Shown here piece by piece: positions 1 through 8,382 of a stretch of 64,000 nucleotides of DNA; the stretch's first letter is position 1; each line of letters opens with the position of its first letter. The stretch is from NCBI GenBank assembly GCA_002709385.1, contig PAQS01000018.1:1-64000 (forward strand), written 5' to 3'. The notes below the pieces were generated by a model that searched no databases, was not told where the DNA came from, and worked only from the letters and a program-made list of their open reading frames with translations. A program made the translations under genes and the position numbers. Origin of the DNA: Waddliaceae bacterium (GTDB lineage Bacteria > Chlamydiota > Chlamydiia > Chlamydiales > GCA-2709385).

Positions 1-533
1 AAAAGATTCTCTCTTTCTTCTTTAGCATTACCAGAAGGGATTCCTCCAGAAGCAATCCAACTATCTTTTTGATCCCACTTATCAAATATTTTAGAAATTT
101 TTTGTTCGGATTTTATTACAAAGCTTGCTTTTTCTTTAGTATTTTTTCCATTAAAAAGAACTCCAACATTTGCATCTATAGCCAAGTTTCGGCTACTGAC
201 ACGTAAATTCATAGCATTTCCAAGCCCTTTAAGAGCGCTTCGAATCCATTTAAAAGTTGCGTTGTTAGATTCATTTGTTTGCCGATTTTTAAGTTCTTGT
301 AAAATAGTTTTCGCATTCTCTAATTTTTTAGCATCCATTTCCCCAGAATTACTAATCTGTTTATTGATTACACTTTGCAGAGTTTTTCTTTCAGACTGAC
401 TCAAAGACTTAAAAGACTGAGCAAAAAGATCCTCCCTTTCTTCTGAATAGATTTTTGTATTGTCATCACGGCTATTATCTGATATGTTTTTTAATTCACT
501 AAAAATATTTTTATTAGGATTTATACTACCCAC
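1..533 (-). CDS. Unknown protein, partial (C-terminus beyond window)
   Basis: A reading frame on the minus strand stays open from the window edge for about 177 codons. I place the start at a GTG preceded by AGAGG seven bases upstream; the frame is open further upstream, so an earlier non-ATG start is possible. The protein is hydrophilic, rich in Lys, Asn and Ser, with mostly helical-looking segments and no signal peptide or membrane segment. I do not recognise a family. It is divergent from the 69-aa gene, with an AT-rich region and a palindrome between them. Confidence 0.5.
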   Translation of the reverse strand, partial: MGSINPNKNIFSELKNISDNSRDDNTKIYSEEREDLFAQSFKSLSQSERKTLQSVINKQISNSGEMDAKKLENAKTILQELKNRQTNESNNATFKWIRSALKGLGNAMNLRVSSRNLAIDANVGVLFNGKNTKEKASFVIKSEQKISKIFDKWDQKDSWIASGGIPSGNAKEERENL

Positions 534-652
534 AACATTGCCTCTAAATAGTAAATAACTATTAACAATAATAACAAAAAAATTATTTAAATTTTTAAAA
601 ATAGAGTTTGTTTATTTAGTTATAAAATAATTTATATGCTAAAATACTAATG

Positions 653-670
653 TGTATCTATTTAGATACA
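653..670. promoter_or_regulatory. Operator-like 18-bp palindrome
   Basis: Two perfect 8-base arms (TGTATCTA and TAGATACA) are separated by two bases. The site lies in the AT-rich region between two divergent genes, just after a TAAAAT hexamer at 640-645 that could be a -10 box, so it would overlap the transcription start of the 69-aa gene. This is the usual geometry of a dimeric repressor site. The binding protein is unknown. Confidence 0.4.
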
Positions 671-708
671 ACTTATAAATAATATATTAATGTAATGGAG
701 AAGCAATT

Positions 709-918
709 ATGAAAGACCTAGCCAGGCATCCAAAGCATTTGCAAAAGAAGATTTTAAAATCTGCAAGACAAGAAGCTGAAAAAACACAGTTTTTAAACGA
801 AAATCAAACAAAACAAAAAGAAGAGCTTTTTAATCACTTAGAAGAAGCAGAGCAAATGTTAAACGAGCATGGTAAACGGGTTACGATCAAAAGGAATGGA
901 AAACGCAACGTTCATTAA
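709..918 (+). CDS. Small charged unknown protein, 69 aa
   Basis: The ATG is preceded by GGAG at good spacing. The product is short, strongly charged (many Lys, Glu and Gln) and probably helical or coiled-coil through residues 10-55, with a basic C-terminal tail (KRVTIKRNGKRN). There is no membrane segment, and I recognise no family. The upstream palindrome suggests it is regulated on its own. The coding call rests on the ribosome site and the clean frame. Confidence 0.55.
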   Translation: MKDLARHPKHLQKKILKSARQEAEKTQFLNENQTKQKEELFNHLEEAEQMLNEHGKRVTIKRNGKRNVH

Positions 919-955
919 TTTTATCTTAATGATAGATCTCTATTTCATCTGTGAA

Positions 956-996
956 GAGAGCGCGGCATAAGACTGCGATCCACTATGCGCCCTCTC
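956..996. terminator. Imperfect hairpin between convergent genes
   Basis: GAGAG-CGCGGCATA pairs imperfectly with TATGCGC-CCTCTC across a 14-base loop. It lies between the 69-aa gene and the end of the ABC transporter operon, where a shared terminator would be expected. There is no clear T-tract on either side. Confidence 0.3.
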
Positions 997-1072
997 GGCG
1001 TCGTTGCGCTCGTGGCTTCGTTGCGTTTCTCTTCCCTTCTCTACTTTTTCCTTCTCTACTCTTCCTCTTCAT

Positions 1073-1783
1073 TCACTCGGGCAAACAATCAATCCCAAAG
1101 TATTCCTGCAAAGAAACAGCTGAAATACGCTCTTTCCAAGGAGCAGCCTCAGCAGCTTGCCCTTCCTTCATCAAGATCACTTCATCGCAATATTCGCGAC
1201 ATAAAAGAAGATCATGTGAAGCACAAACAATGAGTGCGCCTTTATCTACAAGACGACGACAAAGCCTCCAAATGGCTACTTGGTGCTTAGGGTCTAAATT
1301 GACCGTTGGTTCGTCGAGAAGTAAAAGCAAAGATCCGGTAAGTAAAGCACGTGCAATGGACACTCTTTGTCGCTCACCGCTAGAAAGTTGGGTAACAGGA
1401 CGATCACGTAGTTGCCAAATTTCTACCTCTTTTAGGGCGTTTTCTAACTCTTCTTCTTTTGAATTTACAGATTCTCTGGGATAAAATCCCATGCTAACCG
1501 ATTCACGTACAGTGAAATCAAACAAAGGAGTTTTGTCTTGAGGAACAAGGCTAATGAGTTTGCTATGTTCACGTCTACTTAAAGCCAATAAACTCTTCTC
1601 ATTCCAGCTCAGTCGCTCCGCATGAGCGGGCCAAACACCACTTAAACACTTCAATAAGGTGCTTTTTCCCGATCCATTCGCACCTAGCAGGCCATAAAGT
1701 TTGCCTGGTTCTAAGCGTAAGTTAATGTTTTGCAATACCGTGCGTTTTGCGTGAGAAAAGGAAAGCTTAGAAACAATTAGCAT
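1073..1783 (-). CDS. ABC transporter ATP-binding protein (FecE/BtuD type)
   Basis: Energises a metal-chelate or siderophore importer at the inner membrane. Visible motifs are Walker A GANGSGKST near residues 34-42, the signature LSSGERQR, Walker B LLLLDEPT and the switch histidine in ASHD. Length (236 aa) is a little short for the FecE/BtuD group (about 250 aa). The start overlaps the end of the permease gene by a few bases and has AAAGGA upstream. It is the last gene of a binding protein-permease-ATPase operon. The substrate cannot be read from the sequence; iron complexes are the usual cargo. Confidence 0.88.
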   Translation of the reverse strand: MLIVSKLSFSHAKRTVLQNINLRLEPGKLYGLLGANGSGKSTLLKCLSGVWPAHAERLSWNEKSLLALSRREHSKLISLVPQDKTPLFDFTVRESVSMGFYPRESVNSKEEELENALKEVEIWQLRDRPVTQLSSGERQRVSIARALLTGSLLLLLDEPTVNLDPKHQVAIWRLCRRLVDKGALIVCASHDLLLCREYCDEVILMKEGQAAEAAPWKERISAVSLQEYFGIDCLPE

Positions 1784-2793
1784 ACGACAAGTCCTTTTCT
1801 TTGTTGTTGGTATTGGATCAAAACCACAAGAAAGTACACGCCTCCTAATAAGGCAAAAATATTGCCTATGGATAAGACTGTTACTTGGAAAAATCGTAGA
1901 AAAATATCCAGATATAAAAGAGTTGCCGCTCCAACAAAAATACTAAAAGGAATGAGAGTGCGGATATTTGGTCCGAGAATGGTCCGTAAAATATTCGGTA
2001 AGATAAGTCCGAAAAACGCAATATTTCCCATAGCGGCGACAGCGCCACTTACAAGCATAGAAACCCAAATGAACAAGTGCCAACGTACTTTAGGAACGTC
2101 AATGCCTAAGTTGCTTGCTTCTTCATCGCCCAAGCAAAGGATATTGAGTTCGTGGCGATAAGAGTAGCAGCCAAGGAGACCGTAAATAGTCAAAGGAACT
2201 TGCATATGAACATGTTGCCAGTTGCGGTCGACAGTAGCACCCACCATCCACTCACTCATGCTCTGTACCAAATTCCAATTTGCTCTGAGTGCATAAAGAA
2301 TAGTTTGTAATGATGCTGTTAAAACAGTAGCTAAAGCAATACTCGTCAAAACCAACGCATTCATATCATTCAGTGAGAAAAGACGGGAGACGGAGTAAAT
2401 AAATAAGAGAGTAAAAAAGCAACCACAAAAAGCAGAGAGAGAAAGCATCCAAGGATAGAGGTGCTGGATATTCAAAAGAAAACAAAAAAGCACACAGAGT
2501 GCAGCTCCGGCAGGGAGCCCTAACACACTAGGACTCGCCAAAGGATTGCGGAACAATGTTTGCATCACAGTACCGGCAGTTGCAAGGCTTGCTCCTGTGC
2601 AAAGAATGGTGATTAAGCGGGGGAGGCGCTCGTCTAAAAGAGGGTTCCAGCTATTGTCTAGGCCACTAATACGTTTTTGAACACCAGACCAGACATCAGA
2701 AAAAGGGGTTGGTCCAGCTAAAAGGGTCCACAAAGCCCCAATAAAAAGAAGCAAAAGCAAAGCACAGAGAACAAAGGTCTTTTTACGATCCAT
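1777..2793 (-). CDS. ABC transporter permease, FecCD family
   Basis: A 338-aa, very hydrophobic protein with about nine to ten membrane segments. It carries family hallmarks: the DERLPRLI segment followed by GASLATAGTVMQTLFRNPLASPSVLG, and GNIAFFGLILPNILR near the C-terminal third. The frame opens 31 codons earlier, but the ATG giving MDRKKTF has AAGG upstream and overlaps the end of the binding-protein gene by 11 bases, so I use it. It forms the membrane channel that the downstream ATPase drives. Confidence 0.87.
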   Translation of the reverse strand: MDRKKTFVLCALLLLLFIGALWTLLAGPTPFSDVWSGVQKRISGLDNSWNPLLDERLPRLITILCTGASLATAGTVMQTLFRNPLASPSVLGLPAGAALCVLFCFLLNIQHLYPWMLSLSAFCGCFFTLLFIYSVSRLFSLNDMNALVLTSIALATVLTASLQTILYALRANWNLVQSMSEWMVGATVDRNWQHVHMQVPLTIYGLLGCYSYRHELNILCLGDEEASNLGIDVPKVRWHLFIWVSMLVSGAVAAMGNIAFFGLILPNILRTILGPNIRTLIPFSIFVGAATLLYLDIFLRFFQVTVLSIGNIFALLGGVYFLVVLIQYQQQRKGLVVC

Positions 2794-3937
2794 GATTAGC
2801 TGCCTTGTATTCGATAAGAGGAGAAAGCAAGTCGTAATAAGCAAGCACAACAAAGTGATTCGGAGATTCTTGCACACTCTCATCAATCAGGTGAACTTGT
2901 CCGTTTCTCACCGCAGGAATTTCTTGAAAAGTGGGATCATTAAAAAATGAATGAGCAATACTATTATCTTGTGGAGTGCTGAGGTAAAGATAATCAGGAG
3001 CTAAATGGTGAATTTCTTCTTTAGATAAAGGAATTTTTCTTTCGTGCTCATGGAGAGAAGAAGCCAGTAAAGAATCAAGCTTAGCTCGTTTTAAAAGTTC
3101 TCCCTGAAGAATATTTTTACTTGGTGTGTAGTAACGTGTGTAATAACTCAGGTAAAGAGGGCGTTTGGGGTTTGAATAAGCTTCTTGTTTTGCCAATATT
3201 AAACGGTTATCTAAAGCGGCCATAGCAGATTGAATGAATAGAGAAAGTAAGTGGGCTTTTTGGGGAACAGCACAGAGTTCTCCAACACGAAGAATGTTTT
3301 CTTGGATTCCTGCAATCGAATCTGTTTGGTCTAAAAAACAAAGATCAATTCCTTGTTTTTCTAAGGCACTCACTGTTGAGGGAAGAGAGTAAGAAGCAAC
3401 AAAGGCCAGGTCTGGTTTATTGCGGTAAATATGTTCTTCGTTGACGGATCCGCTATAAATGGTTAAAGGAACTCGTTCGTGTTGTGGGTATAAATGAGAC
3501 TGGGTACGTACGTATTCAGGTAGAGCAACAATTTGTTCTGGATCAAGGAGAGTCAGTAAAAGGCTTGCAGCATTCACAGTTTGAGGAAGAAAGCGTCCTT
3601 TTTTTATCTCAGAATTTTCTCGTATATTTTCTATGCAATGACTTGCTTGAATCAAGTCTTCAGGTTCTAATCTTTCTACATTTAAGCCTTGCTTTTGTAG
3701 GAGTCCGGCTTCGGCATCCCATAAAACCATCAAGTGATAGATGAGCTCCATATCACCCTGTAAGGCTTGATGTAGCTTTTCTCTATCTATAGAAGATACA
3801 AGAGATTGTTTAATGGATGAGTTTTTTTGTGATTCATAGTGAGAAGGAATATAATTTATAGATTGTCCTTGAAAAGCCAAAAGCCACCAAGCCGCAATAC
3901 TGCAAGGAATAAAGAAGCGTAAAAAGGAAGAACTCAT
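2783..3937 (-). CDS. Periplasmic substrate-binding protein of a metal/siderophore importer
   Basis: The protein begins with a hydrophobic export signal (residues 5-24). The body has the pattern of FecB/BtuF-type binding proteins: a long N-terminal lobe, a motif where a chelate is judged present (KPDLAFV), and a C-terminal lobe with LDSLLA followed by LSKEEIHHLAPDYLYL. It is 384 aa, slightly longer than usual. The gene directly precedes and overlaps the FecCD permease, which is the main support. Lipobox absent, so probably soluble in the periplasm. Confidence 0.75.
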   Translation of the reverse strand: MSSSFLRFFIPCSIAAWWLLAFQGQSINYIPSHYESQKNSSIKQSLVSSIDREKLHQALQGDMELIYHLMVLWDAEAGLLQKQGLNVERLEPEDLIQASHCIENIRENSEIKKGRFLPQTVNAASLLLTLLDPEQIVALPEYVRTQSHLYPQHERVPLTIYSGSVNEEHIYRNKPDLAFVASYSLPSTVSALEKQGIDLCFLDQTDSIAGIQENILRVGELCAVPQKAHLLSLFIQSAMAALDNRLILAKQEAYSNPKRPLYLSYYTRYYTPSKNILQGELLKRAKLDSLLASSLHEHERKIPLSKEEIHHLAPDYLYLSTPQDNSIAHSFFNDPTFQEIPAVRNGQVHLIDESVQESPNHFVVLAYYDLLSPLIEYKAANHGS

Positions 3938-4013
3938 TGCAGTTTACGTTTTTGTTGATGATGAATTTTCTTAGAAAAGAAAGAGAGTTATTTTTGAATT
4001 TGTTTTATTTAGT

Positions 4014-4042
4014 GAGACCCTATGTATTCCACATAGGGTCTC
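4014..4042 (-). terminator. Hairpin downstream of groEL paralogue
   Basis: A perfect 12-base stem (GAGACCCTATGT / ACATAGGGTCTC) with a 5-base loop sits 22 bases past the groEL stop. The following minus-strand sequence is A/T-rich but lacks a true T-run, so termination is likely, not certain. Confidence 0.6.
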
Positions 4043-4064
4043 AAAAGAACGAATGTAAAGTTGT

Positions 4065-5660
4065 TTACGCTTCGTTTTCTTCTTCTTCAGCATCACGAAT
4101 AAGAGCTTCAGAAATCAATACGATTCCTGCTGTAGAAGCTGCGATAGAGAGTGCTGTTTTTGTTACTTTTGCTGGATCTACAATACCTGCTAAAACGAGA
4201 TCTTCCATTTCTTCTGTTAAAGCATTGAAACCGAAGTTCTCTTTAGCATTAGCGATTTCTGCTACGATGACAGAACCGTCTTTACCTGTATTTCTGGCAA
4301 TTTGCTCAGCAGGGATGCTACAAGCTTTGTAAATCACTTGTGCGCCCATTGCTTCTTCGCTATCTAATTCTAGAGCATCAATAGCTGCACGAGCACGCAT
4401 AAGAGCAACACCACCACCAGCAACAGTACCAGATTCGATAGCGGCACGTGTGCTGTTTAAGCTGTCTTCAAATACTTGCTTGCGTTGCTTTTGTTCTGTT
4501 TCAGATAGAGCGCCAACTTGAATTACTGCAACACCACCGCTTAGTTTTGCTTTACGTGTGTTCAGTTTTTCTTTGTCGTAAGTGCTTGTGCTGCGATCGA
4601 TCTCAGCGTCGATTTGCTTGATGCGAGCTTGGATCATTTCTTCGCTGCCAGATCCATTTACAAGAGTTGTGTTGTCTTTGCTTACAGTGATCTTTTCTAA
4701 CTGTCCAAGGAAGCTAGCATCAATTTCTTTTGCGCTCACACCTGTATCGTCAGAAACAACTGTTGCACCAGTAAGAACAGCGATGTCTTCCATCATTTCT
4801 TTACGGTTGTCGCCAAAGCCAGGAGCTTTTACTGCGCAAACCTTTAATCCGCCTTGAAGCTTGTTTACAACAAGTGTAGAAAGAGCTGTTCCTTCTAGAT
4901 CTTCTGCAACGATCAACAATTCTTGTCCGCTTGCGGCAATCGACTGAAGAGCTGGTAGAATTTCATGAACGGTAGAAATCTTTTTGTTGACCAAGAGAAT
5001 CTTAGGATTCTGCATTTCAACGATCATTTTTTCTGCGTTTGTGCAGAAGTACGGGCTCAAGTAACCACGATCAAACTGCATTCCTTCAACAAGTTCGATA
5101 GAAGTTTCTGTGCCTTTCGCATTTTCAATAGTAATTACACCTTCGCGACCTACTTTAGCGTAAGCAGCACCGATGATTTTTCCAACTTCAGCAGAACCAG
5201 AAGCAGAAACAGTGGCAATATGTTCGATTGCTTTATCGTCAGAAATTGGAGTTGCAGCTTGGTCAATTGCCTTTAATACAGCGTCAACAGCTTTTTCCAT
5301 ACCTCTTTTAAGGAAGATAGGGCTGATTCCACTTGTAATGTGTTTTACACCAGATTTTACCATAGCAGCAAGCAAGAGAGTTGCAGTTGTGGTTCCATCA
5401 CCACAAGATTCTTTAACCTTGCCTACCATTTCTTTAGCCATGGAAGCACCCATATTTTCGAAGCTGTCCGATAGCTCAATGCTATCTACGATGCTACCAC
5501 CGTCGTTGGTGATTGTGGGAGAGCCCCAGCTTTCCATACCAACATTGCGTCCTTTAGGTCCAAGAGTAAAACTCACAACTTCAGCAATCTGCTCAATACC
5601 AGAACGAAGCTTTTCACGAGCATCTTCTTCAAAAATGATTTCTTTAGGTGTTTGTGTCAT
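4065..5660 (-). CDS. groEL: GroEL-like chaperonin paralogue without groES
   Basis: Chaperonin subunit of 531 aa. ATP-site motifs are kept: TLGPKGRNV at 32-40, DGTTTAT at 88-94, the second glycine motif KLSGGVAVI and AGGGVAL. The catalytic aspartate region (FEDSLNSTRAA) is present. The C-terminus is an acidic EEEENEA in place of the Gly-Met tail of the main GroEL. There is no groES next to it and no CIRCE-like operator upstream; it lies 19 bases after coaX and probably shares its transcript. Chlamydiae are known to carry several GroEL copies, and this is probably one of the accessory copies. Confidence 0.9.
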   Translation of the reverse strand: MTQTPKEIIFEEDAREKLRSGIEQIAEVVSFTLGPKGRNVGMESWGSPTITNDGGSIVDSIELSDSFENMGASMAKEMVGKVKESCGDGTTTATLLLAAMVKSGVKHITSGISPIFLKRGMEKAVDAVLKAIDQAATPISDDKAIEHIATVSASGSAEVGKIIGAAYAKVGREGVITIENAKGTETSIELVEGMQFDRGYLSPYFCTNAEKMIVEMQNPKILLVNKKISTVHEILPALQSIAASGQELLIVAEDLEGTALSTLVVNKLQGGLKVCAVKAPGFGDNRKEMMEDIAVLTGATVVSDDTGVSAKEIDASFLGQLEKITVSKDNTTLVNGSGSEEMIQARIKQIDAEIDRSTSTYDKEKLNTRKAKLSGGVAVIQVGALSETEQKQRKQVFEDSLNSTRAAIESGTVAGGGVALMRARAAIDALELDSEEAMGAQVIYKACSIPAEQIARNTGKDGSVIVAEIANAKENFGFNALTEEMEDLVLAGIVDPAKVTKTALSIAASTAGIVLISEALIRDAEEEENEA

Positions 5661-5679
5661 TTATTCACTCCACAGAATC

Positions 5680-6522
5680 TTATAAAACACTTGGTTCAAG
5701 GAATTGGTTCAGGTGCTGGGCGTACTGTTCTTTAAAAATTTCATAAACACCAGAAACCGTGAGTTCAGGGTCGAAGTAATCTACCACAGAAGATAAGTCT
5801 TCACTTAACGCTTGTGCAGTAGGAGAGCCTCCGCGAGCACCGTTAGATAAAGTCTCGGTAATTCCACCTGTTGCAATGACAACAGCAGGACTATCAGCGA
5901 ACACTTCAGATTGTATACGAGAAACAAGCTTCTCAATAGTTCCTAAAATGCCGTAGTACAAACCACTTTGAATAGAAGGAATGGTTGCACGCCCTAAGCA
6001 ATTTTTAGGTTTAGCAAAATTTACAATAGGCAAGGCATCTGTATGATCCGATAAGGCTCGGGCTGCAATCATTGGCCCCGGAGATATCACAGTGCCTAAA
6101 AAACTACGATCAGCTCCAACAGCTTGTACAGTCAAAGCCGTCCCTAAATCAACAACAATACTATTTCCAGGGTAACGGGAAAGAGCACCGTAAGTATTCG
6201 CAATTAAATCAGCCCCAACGGCCTCGACAGACTCCACATTCAAATCAATAGAAAGAGAATCACGACGTAAATGCAAAATAGGGATATTCGCCAATTGCAA
6301 AAGACGCTCGACTTTAATCGACGCTAAATGATTGACGGAAGTAATGAAAGCTGTGCTAATAGGACTTGTCTGTATCGCTAAATTTCTTTCTAAATCAGGA
6401 AGAAGCTGCCCGCCCTGATCAATACGAAACAAATGAGTAATCTCATCGTCTTTATAAAAAGCACCAGTTACCTGAGAGTTACCAATATCTAAGACAAGAT
6501 GTAATGGAAGAGCTGATTTCAT
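5680..6522 (-). CDS. coaX: Type III pantothenate kinase
   Basis: Phosphorylates pantothenate in the first step of coenzyme A synthesis. The ASKHA-fold signatures are visible: DIGNSQVTGAF near residues 12-22, GADLIANTYGAL near 101-112, VDLGTALTVQAV near 123-134, and ATGG in the C-terminal third. Length (280 aa) is normal to slightly long. The ATG overlaps the nadC stop by four bases (ATGA), so the two are translationally coupled; groEL follows closely. Confidence 0.9.
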   Translation of the reverse strand: MKSALPLHLVLDIGNSQVTGAFYKDDEITHLFRIDQGGQLLPDLERNLAIQTSPISTAFITSVNHLASIKVERLLQLANIPILHLRRDSLSIDLNVESVEAVGADLIANTYGALSRYPGNSIVVDLGTALTVQAVGADRSFLGTVISPGPMIAARALSDHTDALPIVNFAKPKNCLGRATIPSIQSGLYYGILGTIEKLVSRIQSEVFADSPAVVIATGGITETLSNGARGGSPTAQALSEDLSSVVDYFDPELTVSGVYEIFKEQYAQHLNQFLEPSVL

Positions 6523-7382
6523 GAGGACTCCCGAAAGCGAAGGCTAATATCTAAAGAAGGTATAGCTAAAGTCAATGTAGTAATAGCAATGCCATCAACG
6601 CCCGTAGCTGCATAATCACGAATCGTATCCATTGTTAACCCTGAAGTTGACTCTAGATAAAGATTCTTTTTAGTTGGGCGCAAACGCTGAACACATTTGT
6701 AAACTTGGCCAGGAAGCATATTACGGAACATCACAGTATCTACATCACAAGCCAATACTTCATCTAACTGAGCTACGCGATCAATCTCTACTTCAACAAC
6801 AGAATGCTTGCCACAAGCTCTAGCGCGACGAACTGCTTCGATAATAGGGGTCTGTGTTTGATGAGATAACAAAGCAATATGATGATGCTTGATCAGATAC
6901 TGATCATCTAAACCCCAACGATGGTTTTGCCCACCACCAACTTGAACAGCATATTTTTCCAAAGCCCGTAAACCAGGAAGTGTTTTACGCGTATCTAAAA
7001 TCGCACAGCGATAAGCCGATACACGACGAACAAATGCCGCAGTTGCAGTTGCTACTCCAGAAGCATGCTGTAATAAATTTAGTGCAACACGCTCGGCACT
7101 AAAAATACTTTTTGCAGGACCAGATACCGTTCCAATCAATGCACCTGCATGACGGTACTCACCCTCTTTTATAAAAAAAGAAACTTCAATACGAGGATCA
7201 ATTAAAGTAAAAACTTTTTCCATAAAAGGCAAACCAGCAACAACACCAGCCTGCTTCAAAATTAACTTTCCTGTAACCATTGCATGCTCGGGTATACATG
7301 CTTCTGCTGTGATGTCACCACTGCGAATATCCTCCGCGATGGCTCTCTCTATCAAACCCGTAATTTCGTGCTCAAAATCCAT
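6519..7382 (-). CDS. nadC: Nicotinate-nucleotide pyrophosphorylase (carboxylating)
   Basis: Converts quinolinate and PRPP to nicotinate mononucleotide in NAD synthesis. Recognisable by ILDTRKTLPGLRALEKYAVQ, GGGQNHRWGLDDQYLIK and the VEVEID and STSG segments of the barrel. The frame opens 73 codons upstream, but the ATG giving MDFEHEITGLIERA has AAGGGG eight bases before it and gives 287 aa, the family size, so I use it. First gene of a nadC-coaX-groEL set. A nadD gene lies near 36 kb. Confidence 0.92.
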   Translation of the reverse strand: MDFEHEITGLIERAIAEDIRSGDITAEACIPEHAMVTGKLILKQAGVVAGLPFMEKVFTLIDPRIEVSFFIKEGEYRHAGALIGTVSGPAKSIFSAERVALNLLQHASGVATATAAFVRRVSAYRCAILDTRKTLPGLRALEKYAVQVGGGQNHRWGLDDQYLIKHHHIALLSHQTQTPIIEAVRRARACGKHSVVEVEIDRVAQLDEVLACDVDTVMFRNMLPGQVYKCVQRLRPTKKNLYLESTSGLTMDTIRDYAATGVDGIAITTLTLAIPSLDISLRFRESS

Positions 7383-7539
7383 TTGTGAGGCCCCTTGCCA
7401 GAAGCTGTCTATTGTAGTGTGAATGGACGCAAGATGCAAGAAAAATGGATAAGGTAAAAGTTTAATTGATTTAAAGAGAGCGCTCAAGGCATGGTGGCCA
7501 AGGTAATGGTTTTCATTAATACGATACAAGGAGTTCCTT

Positions 7540-8310
7540 ATGGTTGAGATGATCCCAATTCCGTCAAATCTAGATCTTTTTCTTGATGTATCAATCAACA
7601 TTCCAGGGTGTAATTGTCAGTTTCACAATTGCTCGGCTGGATGGTTCGAAGAAGGGTGTAGCAATGGAAGAGATGGACAAACAACAATTATTGATCGGGA
7701 ATTTAATGAGGTAGAACATACACAGGTTCCAAGTAATATGCGTCTGGTTGTAGACAAAACAAATCGAATATTGAAAACAAGAACAACAATCAGCTCTTTA
7801 ATTAGATTAAAAAGCCCTAAAAAAGAAAATCGAACAACTGTCGCTACTTATTATAATGGTTTAAAAGGACAGGTAAGAGATGGTTTAATCTGTGGAAACT
7901 TAGACGCAGATCAAGCAAAAAAAGTATTAGAAGTGGTTTTCGCTTTAGAAAAGGTAAACCTATTTGAATTATACGCTTATAAAGAACCTTTACGTATTGG
8001 AGAGCTCAACCGCACATCAAGAAGCCTGAAACGAATAGACAGTTGTAGCAAGACCTTATGTGACCTTATTATAGACATTTCTGGAAGCGATTTTACAAAT
8101 GAAAAAGAAAAAAAAACATTTAAACAAAAGGTATCCGTATTATCAACCCTCGATGACAGTGATCTAACAAGAATTCAGAAGCGTCTGAATGCTGTACCTA
8201 ACCGTATTGAAGATGTCACCCCAGAAACCATTCCTATTCCATTAAATCAGTGGGATGCAGAAAAACTGGTTAGTGCAGCAAGAGAAATGGCAGGAGTTAC
8301 GGAGTCGTAA
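7540..8310 (+). CDS. Unknown 256-aa protein with Cys-rich N-terminus
   Basis: The start is well supported by AAGGAG seven bases before the ATG, and an intrinsic terminator follows, so this is a one-gene transcript. The N-terminus holds Cys24, Cys26, Cys31 and Cys40 with His29 nearby, a pattern that could bind metal or form disulfides. The rest is hydrophilic with a Lys-rich stretch near residues 185-200. No signal peptide or membrane segment. I recognise no family. A lineage-specific or secreted protein is possible but unproven. Confidence 0.6.
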   Translation: MVEMIPIPSNLDLFLDVSINIPGCNCQFHNCSAGWFEEGCSNGRDGQTTIIDREFNEVEHTQVPSNMRLVVDKTNRILKTRTTISSLIRLKSPKKENRTTVATYYNGLKGQVRDGLICGNLDADQAKKVLEVVFALEKVNLFELYAYKEPLRIGELNRTSRSLKRIDSCSKTLCDLIIDISGSDFTNEKEKKTFKQKVSVLSTLDDSDLTRIQKRLNAVPNRIEDVTPETIPIPLNQWDAEKLVSAAREMAGVTES

Positions 8311-8320
8311 ACGGAAAAGT

Positions 8321-8369
8321 CCCAACTGCCAAACAAAAAATATTTAATTAGCAGTTGGGGAGTTTTTTT
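8321..8369 (+). terminator. Intrinsic terminator of the 256-aa gene
   Basis: CCCAACTGC pairs with GCAGTTGGG across an A/T-rich loop, followed within three bases by seven Ts. It sits 10 bases after the stop codon. Confidence 0.85.
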
Positions 8370-8382
8370 GGAGATCTTAAAA

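Noticed and set aside
951-1484. Open plus-strand frame over the ABC ATPase region
   Set aside because: It runs opposite a gene with clear Walker motifs, has biased composition (Ser/Arg-rich) and no ribosome site; it is a shadow frame.
5661-5680. CIRCE heat-shock operator before groEL
   Set aside because: The gap to coaX is only 19 bases and holds no TTAGCACTC-type inverted repeat.
7383-7601. N-terminal extension of nadC
   Set aside because: It would overlap the divergent 256-aa gene and its ribosome site, while an internal ATG with AAGGGG gives the normal family length.
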